Part shown: piece after piece, positions 24,929 to 30,836 of the stretch
Numbering within the stretch: the first letter of the stretch is position 1
How the letters are laid out: the number at the start of each line of letters is the position of its first letter
Position numbers and translations under genes: made by a program
Source of the DNA: CAIUKX01 sp964580965
GTDB lineage: Bacteria > Bacteroidota > Bacteroidia > Flavobacteriales_D > Crocinitomicaceae
Direction: 5' to 3'
Length of the DNA stretch: 30,836 nt
NCBI GenBank assembly: GCA_964580965.1
Contig: CAZOLZ010000024.1
Location: 1-30,836 of the forward strand
The notes under the pieces: generated by a model
Database searches by the model: none
Told to the model about the DNA's origin: nothing
What the model saw: only the letters and a program-made list of their open reading frames with translations

Positions 24929-27592
24929 TTAATAATTCTCTAACAAAAAGTCTTCGTATTCAGCTAACTTTTGAGTTTCAAATAAAACTCTTAGGTTTTC
25001 TTTGGTAATAAAGATAATAGTGGCATCTCTCAAATCGTCAACTTTTCGTTTATCTGCTTTGAATGTATTGATGTAATCTTTTGCTGATTTTTCATCTTCA
25101 AACACTGAAATGAAAACAACGTTTTGTCCTCGACCATAAACTTTAGAAGTAATATTTAATCTGTTACGGCTGAAAAAAGTCCTGTTGAAATCCGATATTT
25201 TTGATTTTGAACTATTTGTATTCATATCATCCGTTAGGAAAACCAAAATATAAAAGGGAAGGTTATCTGCATAGGTGTAAATTGATTTTTTAGTAAAATC
25301 TACTAATTTATTTTCTGAAACACCATGTTCTAAAATTGATAATAATTCAGCAGATCTTTCCGCTTCTTCCGTTTCTTTATATTCTTTAATTAATTGATTT
25401 AGAATAGGTTTTAATAATTGCTTGTCTTCTAATTGTTGACCTAAAACCATTGCTTTCAAAAGCATGTATTTTGAACGAAATTTATTATCCGGTTCATTAT
25501 TGATTACTTGATTAGCTTGAATTAAAACAGTATCGTACATCTCTTCAGCATATCGATCAACAAACTTTAAATATTCTTTCAATGCAAGTGCATCATTTTC
25601 TTTTTTCTTGATGAAATAATCAGGGTCACGAAGGTAATTTGCATAATCAGAATTAGGATAATTATTGAAAATGAAATTTTTTTCTGAACCTGCTTTACTC
25701 ACCTCGTTATCTTTATAAATTTCATACAATTGATAAGATGATAACAGTGTAAAATCATTTTCGAATGTTTGTTTTTTCACTTTTAAGAATTGTTCTTCGG
25801 CTAATTGATTTTCTTGTAATTGATTTTTATAAATTAAACCAGCATCATAAAGCGATTCAACCATCCTTTGTTGTGAAAGATCAAAAAGACTATCATTTAA
25901 AGGAATAAAAGTTAATAAATGTTCTACTGTTAATGTATCAATAGGCTCTTTGGTAATTTCTTCATCTAAACTCTGAATAGTGTCTCCATTTTCATCAGTA
26001 AACTGCGCTAAAACAATTTTCTCCCTTCTTCTCCAATCATCTTCATTAACCCGATCAGTACCCCAAATTCTTCGGAATTCATCATATCCATCTGCAACCA
26101 TTTTGGGATTATTCCAATACCATTTTCCTGCACCACCAGCATTTTGTTGAACAGCCATGTTTTTCTGCAATTCTAACAATCGCTTCGCTTCCATTTTCTT
26201 GCGAAGTTCTTCTTGCTCTTTAATTTGTTTAATAACACCTTCAATAAAAGCTATTCGATCCTTTTCATTCATTTTTGCAATACGTTGCACACTATCTTCG
26301 AAAGATGCAAGTTCAACAGCTTTTACAAGGTCGGCTAACTTTATTGCCTTGGTTTGAATTAATTCACCGTTTGGATAGGTTTCTAAATCAATAGCAGCTA
26401 CACATGAATCGTAATATTTTTGAGCACTCACATAATTTTTTTCTTCAAAGCTTAAATTACCTAACAATTCATAGGCCATTCCTTTTTGACGATTATTTGA
26501 TGTGGAGTAAAAAGCTGATTGTGTTAAATAAACCTTTCCTTGAAAGCGATTGTTCTTTCTTAATTCAATTTGAGCTAAGGCGTAATACAACTGATCTCTA
26601 TATTCAGCATTTTTTGGGTCACGCATCATTTTAAACAACTCTTTCTTTAGCTTTTCATTTCCACCCATCATTGCACGATGAATACGAGCAGCAAAAATCA
26701 TATCGTATTTCGTATTGTAACGTAAAACTTTAGAGTAATGAGTTTTAGCTTCTTCTCTACGATTTTGTTGTTCTAATAATTGAGCCAAGATAAAACTTAC
26801 ACGTGCTTTATTTTCTTGCTTTTTTGCGTAATTTAGAGCTTCTGTTAAATGATTTATTGCTATATCAATACTATCTCTTCTTAAAGCTAATTCAGCCTTT
26901 GTTTTGAAGAGCTCAAAGTACATGTTTTTTGGAACAGAAGCGATTTTTTCTTCATTCTTTCTATTTTTAAATTTCTCTATTTTTTTGGCAATGCCTTTAT
27001 TTTCTTCCTTTCGAATTTGCTCTTCTTCAATTGCTTTATCAATCAACTCTAAATTGAAATAAGCATCATTGTAACGTTCTAATTCGATGTTTGTTTTTGC
27101 AATCCACATTTCAGCAATGAACAATGTTGGATCATTTGCATAAAATTTCTTAATAAATCTGAAATTCTTTAAAGCTCCTTCATAATCCCTTCGATAGTAT
27201 GCTGCCCTCCCTATTGTTTGCCAATTTTCATCTATCCAAGGATTATGTTCTTCTTTCTTTTTTGATGGTTTATCATTACTTGGCATACTGTGATTTTGAA
27301 TCACTTTTGTACATTTAGCTATAGCTGTATCTATCGCAGGATATAAGTTTAAAACTTCTTTTTCACTAGGTAAAGGATCTAAAGGCAAAACCTGATAATA
27401 ATCTTCTTGTAAACCATCTCGATAACTTTTGATACCTAAACGCAAAAGTTCATTCGCATTGAAGTATCCATTATATCTTGCAGTTGTTCCATGATAAGCT
27501 CTATTAATAAAAGTGTTGTTCTCTGTTGAACAAGCGTTCAAGAATAACAAAGTGAGTAATAAAACAACTGCTATTTGAAGTTTAAATTTCAT
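24929..27592 (-). CDS. sprE: Gliding motility / type IX secretion lipoprotein SprE (PorW-like)
   Basis: An 887-residue lipoprotein with a signal peptide ending in the lipobox LNAC (Cys21). The stretch after it, NRAYHGTTARYNGYFNANELL, is the diagnostic N terminus of SprE/PorW. TPR units follow through residues about 130-420 (for example WQTIGRAAYYRRDYEGALKNFRFI), then a charged linker with GAGKWYWNNPKMV. A further helical-repeat region leads to a C-terminal domain that I read as alpha/beta (about 800-887). SprE and PorW are outer-membrane lipoproteins needed for type IX secretion and, in gliding species, motility. No other por/spr/gld genes are adjacent, which is usual because these genes are scattered. 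The gene is preceded by the oppA-like terminator, so it has its own promoter. Confidence 0.93.
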   Translation of the reverse strand: MKFKLQIAVVLLLTLLFLNACSTENNTFINRAYHGTTARYNGYFNANELLRLGIKSYRDGLQEDYYQVLPLDPLPSEKEVLNLYPAIDTAIAKCTKVIQNHSMPSNDKPSKKKEEHNPWIDENWQTIGRAAYYRRDYEGALKNFRFIKKFYANDPTLFIAEMWIAKTNIELERYNDAYFNLELIDKAIEEEQIRKEENKGIAKKIEKFKNRKNEEKIASVPKNMYFELFKTKAELALRRDSIDIAINHLTEALNYAKKQENKARVSFILAQLLEQQNRREEAKTHYSKVLRYNTKYDMIFAARIHRAMMGGNEKLKKELFKMMRDPKNAEYRDQLYYALAQIELRKNNRFQGKVYLTQSAFYSTSNNRQKGMAYELLGNLSFEEKNYVSAQKYYDSCVAAIDLETYPNGELIQTKAIKLADLVKAVELASFEDSVQRIAKMNEKDRIAFIEGVIKQIKEQEELRKKMEAKRLLELQKNMAVQQNAGGAGKWYWNNPKMVADGYDEFRRIWGTDRVNEDDWRRREKIVLAQFTDENGDTIQSLDEEITKEPIDTLTVEHLLTFIPLNDSLFDLSQQRMVESLYDAGLIYKNQLQENQLAEEQFLKVKKQTFENDFTLLSSYQLYEIYKDNEVSKAGSEKNFIFNNYPNSDYANYLRDPDYFIKKKENDALALKEYLKFVDRYAEEMYDTVLIQANQVINNEPDNKFRSKYMLLKAMVLGQQLEDKQLLKPILNQLIKEYKETEEAERSAELLSILEHGVSENKLVDFTKKSIYTYADNLPFYILVFLTDDMNTNSSKSKISDFNRTFFSRNRLNITSKVYGRGQNVVFISVFEDEKSAKDYINTFKADKRKVDDLRDATIIFITKENLRVLFETQKLAEYEDFLLENY

Positions 27593-27635
27593 TCCTTTTT
27601 AATAACTAACTTCTTTATATTTTAGTATCTTATTA

Positions 27636-27678
27636 TTAAAAAATATTGCCTTTCCTAAATAATAGAAAAGGCAATATT
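27636..27678 (-). terminator. Rho-independent terminator of the oligopeptide-binding gene
   Basis: On the minus strand a 12-bp perfect stem AATATTGCCTTT/AAAGGCAATATT (27667-27678 with 27642-27653) with a 13-base loop is followed by a run of Ts. It starts 23 bases after the stop codon. Confidence 0.9.
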
Positions 27679-27700
27679 AATGACTTATTTATTTTTATAA

Positions 27701-29419
27701 TTAACGTTGTTCTTTGATGTAAATAGAAGAAAAATCTAATTGTTGAATTCCATTTGTTTTGAAATCTTTAACTCTCACATTTACCATGACTATAAAATCA
27801 TCTGTTAAGATTGGTAAAACCGCTGCATGATCAACTGTAATTTGATCACACTTAGCTAATAATTCATCTCTTTTATTCTTATTTAATTCTTTCAAGGCCT
27901 GCTCAAAATATTGATCGAATGTTGTATTCCTGAATTTAAAGTCATTAATTACAGAAGATTCATTATCAGAAATATTTTTTCCATAGAATAGACACAAGAA
28001 ATTTTCAGCATCAGGATAATCCGCAATCCATCCACCTCTCCATAATTTTGCTTCACCAGAAATAATAGCAGCACTTCTTTCTTGAATTGTACATAATTTT
28101 ATTTTTAAATTCACATTCAAGTTTGCTCTAATTTGGTTAACTACTCCTTGCATCATTTTGTAAACACTTGAACCTTCTTTAGTGTTTACATAAACTTCTA
28201 ATTCTGGGAAATTTGAACCATTTTGATAACCTGCATCAGCCAACAATGCTCTAGCTAATTCTGGATTATACTCAAAACCTTTAACTTTATCGTTAGGGTA
28301 ATTGTCCATTGGTGGAACAAATCCTTTTTCAGCTGCGTAACCTTCGCCTTCCAAATCTGTTTCAATGATTTGTTTTCTGTTTACTGCTAAATTAAATGCT
28401 TTACGAACTCTTACATCCTTAAACTCATCACTTTCGCAAGCAAAAGCCATGTATGCAGTTTTCAAGGAAGATTCTGTTTCTATTTTATGTTTTACATTTT
28501 TTCCACTTTGAGCGTCTTCTAATGTTCCAAATATATTCTGAATTTCTTCTACTGGAATCTCTAAAACAATATCAATTTTTTTATCTCTAAACGCCATCAA
28601 CTCATCTTTTTTGTTCTTAGAATAAGTCATATTGATTTTGTCTAAGAATGGCAATTGATTCCCAAATTCATCTTTTTTCCAATATTCTGAGTTACGTTTT
28701 AGAACGATTCCATTTTCATTCAATGTCTCTAATTGAAAAGCACCAGTTCCAACGGGGTGTATTTTAATATCATCCCCATACTTTTTGTAAGCTTTCTCAG
28801 ATATAATTCCTAAACTATTGTGAGATAGAATTTTATCAAAATCTACAAAAGATTCATCTAAACTAATTTGAATTGTGTAATCATCAATAATTTTGATTCC
28901 TTCAACCATTCCAGGTTCGAACTCATCAACTGATTTTAAGTTAAATTCTTTTGCACCAATGATTTTATCAACTAATAAATAACCAACTTCATTTGTTTTG
29001 ATACCAGAGCATGCTAATTCTAGAGAAAATTTAACATCAGAGGCTTTTAACTCTCTTTCATCGTCGTTATCGAAACAATCATCTTCATGAAATTTTATGC
29101 CCTTTTTAATTTTAAGTGTAAAAACTTTTGCATCTCCCTTTACCTCAGTCAATTCTGCTAATGAAGAAACAACTTGCATCGTTTCAACATCAATTTTTAA
29201 TAAAGGTTCATAAACTTGTGATAAGATTCTGTTTGAATAAATATCAGAAACAGAAACAGGTAAAAGTGATTCAATTTTTTCAGGAGACATGAAGCTAAAT
29301 TCTCCACCATAAACTTTACCTCCTTCAGCTTTTATATTACTAGCATCTGAATTATTACCTCCACAAGAAGTCATGATTATTGTGAAACCTAATAATATTA
29401 AAAGAAATTTAAATTTCAT
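27701..29419 (-). CDS. ABC transporter substrate-binding lipoprotein, family 5 (OppA/DppA-like)
   Basis: A 572-residue periplasm-facing lipoprotein: signal peptide and lipobox MTSC (Cys19), then a Gly/Asn-rich linker and an SBP_bac_5 domain (about 38-560). Typical features are ILSQVYEPLLKID near the start, ASDVKFSLE, HPVGTGAFQL, LKRNSEYWKK, VRVRKAFNLAVNRKQI, LARALLADAGY, and the late GGWIADYPDAENFLCLFYG. It should capture oligopeptides or a similar ligand for uptake. No permease or ATPase genes are next to it, so its transporter must be encoded elsewhere. It lies between trpS and sprE on the same strand and has its own terminator. Confidence 0.93.
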   Translation of the reverse strand: MKFKFLLILLGFTIIMTSCGGNNSDASNIKAEGGKVYGGEFSFMSPEKIESLLPVSVSDIYSNRILSQVYEPLLKIDVETMQVVSSLAELTEVKGDAKVFTLKIKKGIKFHEDDCFDNDDERELKASDVKFSLELACSGIKTNEVGYLLVDKIIGAKEFNLKSVDEFEPGMVEGIKIIDDYTIQISLDESFVDFDKILSHNSLGIISEKAYKKYGDDIKIHPVGTGAFQLETLNENGIVLKRNSEYWKKDEFGNQLPFLDKINMTYSKNKKDELMAFRDKKIDIVLEIPVEEIQNIFGTLEDAQSGKNVKHKIETESSLKTAYMAFACESDEFKDVRVRKAFNLAVNRKQIIETDLEGEGYAAEKGFVPPMDNYPNDKVKGFEYNPELARALLADAGYQNGSNFPELEVYVNTKEGSSVYKMMQGVVNQIRANLNVNLKIKLCTIQERSAAIISGEAKLWRGGWIADYPDAENFLCLFYGKNISDNESSVINDFKFRNTTFDQYFEQALKELNKNKRDELLAKCDQITVDHAAVLPILTDDFIVMVNVRVKDFKTNGIQQLDFSSIYIKEQR

Positions 29420-29441
29420 TGTCTACAATTTTTAACAAAAA

Positions 29442-29449
29442 CAAATATA
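29442..29449 (-). promoter_or_regulatory. Putative -7 box for the oligopeptide-binding gene
   Basis: TATATTTG on the minus strand fits TAnnTTTG, 22 bases before the start codon. No -33 element is clear. Confidence 0.4.
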
Positions 29450-29503
29450 ATAAAATTAAACACACTGATGACTTAATCAGAAGCTTAAAAATCAAAGACT
29501 TCT

Positions 29504-30493
29504 TTAGTTTTCAAAAGCATTCGGTTTTAAACCTACTTTTGAACGAACTCTAATTAAAACTTCTCTTGCTACTTTTCGAGCTTTATCAGCACCTATTTTC
29601 AATATTTCATCAATTTTTGAATGATCAGCCATTAGTTCATCATAATGTTTTCTTTCTTTTTCGAATCTGCTCAAAATCAATTCATAAAGTGCTGTTTTGG
29701 CATGGCCATAACCGTAACCTCCTGCCCTGTAATTTGCATCCATTTCTGCAACTTGTTCAGGAGAAGCTAATAGTTTGTATAATGCAAAAATATGACAAGT
29801 TTCAGGATCTTTTGGGTCTTCTAATGCTTTACTATCAGAAATAATAGACATGACTTGTTTTTTCAGCTGTTTATTCGGTAAAAAGATATTGATAAAGTTG
29901 TTTCTTGATTTGCTCATTTTTTCTCCATCAATACCCGGAATTAACATCGTATTTTCTTGGATTTTTTCTTGCGGTAACACAAAAGTTTCCCCCATTTTAT
30001 GATTAAACCTCGAAGCAACATCTCTTGTCATTTCAATATGTTGCAATTGGTCTTTTCCAACCGGAACATATGCAGCATCGTATAATAAAATATCAGCAGC
30101 CATCAACATAGGGTATGTAAATAAACCTGAGTTTACATCTTCTAAACGATCACTTTTGTCTTTAAAACCATGAGCTAATGTTAACCGTTGGTATGGAAAA
30201 TAACATAATAAATGCCACATTAATTCTGTTACTTCGGGAATATCACTTTGTCGGTAAAAAACAGTTTTCTGAGGATCTATACCACAAGCCAACCAAGCAG
30301 CAGCAGTGGAGTATGTATTTTCACTCAATAATTTACCTTCTTTAATTTGAGTTAAAGAATGCATATCTGCAATAAATAAAAACGACTCATTTTTAGGATC
30401 TTTTGCCATTTCAATTGCAGGTATTATTGCTCCTAAAAGGTTCCCTAAATGTGGTGTGCCAGTGCTTTGTACGCCAGTAAGTATTCTTGCCAT
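29504..30493 (-). CDS. trpS: Tryptophan--tRNA ligase
   Basis: A 329-residue class I synthetase that charges tRNA-Trp. The N terminus RILTGVQSTGTPHLGNLLGAI holds the HIGH-type motif (PHLGN at 14-18), and KMSKS is intact at 192-196. The specificity region LMAADILLYDAAYVPVGKDQLQHIEMTRDVA is typical of TrpRS. Length is normal. The start ATG at 30493 fits the family. A two-part upstream promoter is visible. It lies 84 bases before the oligopeptide-binding gene, which has its own box. Confidence 0.97.
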   Translation of the reverse strand: MARILTGVQSTGTPHLGNLLGAIIPAIEMAKDPKNESFLFIADMHSLTQIKEGKLLSENTYSTAAAWLACGIDPQKTVFYRQSDIPEVTELMWHLLCYFPYQRLTLAHGFKDKSDRLEDVNSGLFTYPMLMAADILLYDAAYVPVGKDQLQHIEMTRDVASRFNHKMGETFVLPQEKIQENTMLIPGIDGEKMSKSRNNFINIFLPNKQLKKQVMSIISDSKALEDPKDPETCHIFALYKLLASPEQVAEMDANYRAGGYGYGHAKTALYELILSRFEKERKHYDELMADHSKIDEILKIGADKARKVAREVLIRVRSKVGLKPNAFEN

Positions 30494-30510
30494 AGAGATT
30501 GTGTTTGGTA

Positions 30511-30544
30511 CAAAAATAGGGATTTTATTTTCTTTTGAAACAAA
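30511..30544 (-). promoter_or_regulatory. Putative trpS promoter
   Basis: On the minus strand TTTG (30541-30544), a 22-base spacer, and TATTTTTG (30511-30518) match the Bacteroidota -33/-7 pattern TTTG-N(about 19-23)-TAnnTTTG. The -7 box lies 17 bases from the start codon. This is the best two-part match in the window. Confidence 0.6.
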
Positions 30545-30599
30545 CGAAACTCATCGAAATGAGACTATACATAAAATCACTTTTTTATTATCTCTTTTT

Positions 30600-30622
30600 A
30601 CTTTTTTCATTGCTAAAAAAGT
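30600..30622. repeat. ACTTTTTT/AAAAAAGT hairpin
   Basis: An 8-bp perfect inverted repeat (30600-30607 with 30615-30622) with loop CATTGCT, immediately left of the structured element at 30636-30784. The T- and A-rich arms recall a terminator, but there is no gene on either strand for it to end within the window; it could serve one beyond the right edge. Confidence 0.5.
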
Positions 30623-30635
30623 TACAAAAAATCTA

Positions 30636-30784
30636 GTCTCAATTGAAGCCGTTTAGCGGTATAGAAATTTTTGGACCAATCCAACTGAAAGAGTGGAAAC
30701 ATAAAAGCTTCCAAACGGCAAGCGATTTTAGGGATTAGTTAGCCCAAAATTTCTAACCTTTCTCCTCACTTCGCCAATTGAGAC
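30636..30784. other. Non-coding element with nested and crossing inverted repeats
   Basis: The gap from 30494 to the end of the window (343 bases) holds no convincing gene. Within it, GTCTCAATTG (30636-30645) pairs with CAATTGAGAC (30775-30784). Inside this closing helix, GCCGTTT (30648-30654) pairs with AAACGGC (30713-30719), and TAGAAATTTTTGG (30662-30674) pairs, with one bulge, with CCAAAATTTCTA (30744-30755). The last two pairings cross, which is pseudoknot order. A fourth pairing, AAGCGATT (30720-30727) with AATCGCTT (30790-30797), reaches outside. Base composition is visibly richer in G and C than the neighbouring gaps. It could be a structured RNA, or one copy of a dispersed intergenic repeat; strand is not decided. 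Confidence 0.5.
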
Positions 30785-30809
30785 GGATGAATCGCTTCGA
30801 AATTTGAGA

Positions 30810-30827
30810 TTATCCTTCGAAGGATAA
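30810..30827. repeat. Perfect 18-bp palindrome
   Basis: TTATCCTTCGAAGGATAA is self-complementary over all 18 bases and can fold as a hairpin. It lies just outside the structured element and close to the right edge, so its context is cut off. Confidence 0.6.
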
Positions 30828-30836
30828 AACAGTTCC

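Noticed and set aside
26800..26805. CACGTG core inside the sprE-like gene as a third parS
   Set aside because: Only the six central bases match; the flanks do not fit TGTTN...AAACA.
30456..30656. 66-codon open frame on the plus strand beyond trpS
   Set aside because: It begins inside trpS antisense, covers the trpS promoter and a T-rich hairpin, and its product is only low-complexity hydrophobic text.

Overview
The window reads as chromosomal DNA from a low-GC member of the Bacteroidota, most likely a Flavobacteriales-type organism. The placement rests on several traits seen together: an SprE/PorW-type gliding and type IX secretion lipoprotein, a long IspG with a central insertion, a YbeY whose third metal-binding His is replaced by Asp, upstream boxes of the Bacteroidota TAnnTTTG type, weak or absent Shine-Dalgarno sequences, and a LytS/LytTR pair with periplasmic-type TPRs. 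I cannot name genus or species. Nearly everything is housekeeping or core metabolism. I see no phage, insertion sequence, CRISPR array or defence island.

Layout. 1-3060 (minus strand): gltX, folB, tRNA-Cys with its terminator, then a MORN/YwqK-repeat secreted protein. 3121-9228 (plus): a tight cluster of a large DUF4175-like membrane/coiled-coil protein, an RsbW-type ATPase, ybeY and mnmG. Two consensus parS centromere sites bracket mnmG, one formed by the last codons of ybeY and one just after mnmG; a bidirectional terminator follows. 9342-11255 (minus): ispG. 11436-13250 (plus): fatty acid desaturase, MmcQ/YjbR protein and S4 RNA-binding protein. 13352-14623 (minus): a group 1 glycosyltransferase. 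14813-15868 (plus): a flavin-dependent oxidoreductase. 15932-17962 (minus): a SOUL haem-binding protein and an SDR/DUF2867 protein.

18052-22818 (plus) is a gap-free run: mtnC and mtnA of the methionine salvage pathway, followed with zero spacing by a TPR sensor histidine kinase and its LytTR response regulator. 22935-30493 (minus): DUF456 membrane protein, FabV-type enoyl reductase, SprE/PorW lipoprotein, an oligopeptide-binding lipoprotein, and trpS. The last ~340 bases hold no convincing gene. They hold several inverted repeats, two of which cross in pseudoknot order inside a closing helix.

The most noteworthy items are the paired parS sites around mnmG, the pseudoknot-like intergenic element at the right end, and the fusion of a methionine salvage operon to a LytS/LytTR two-component system. 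No clearly new multi-gene system is evident.
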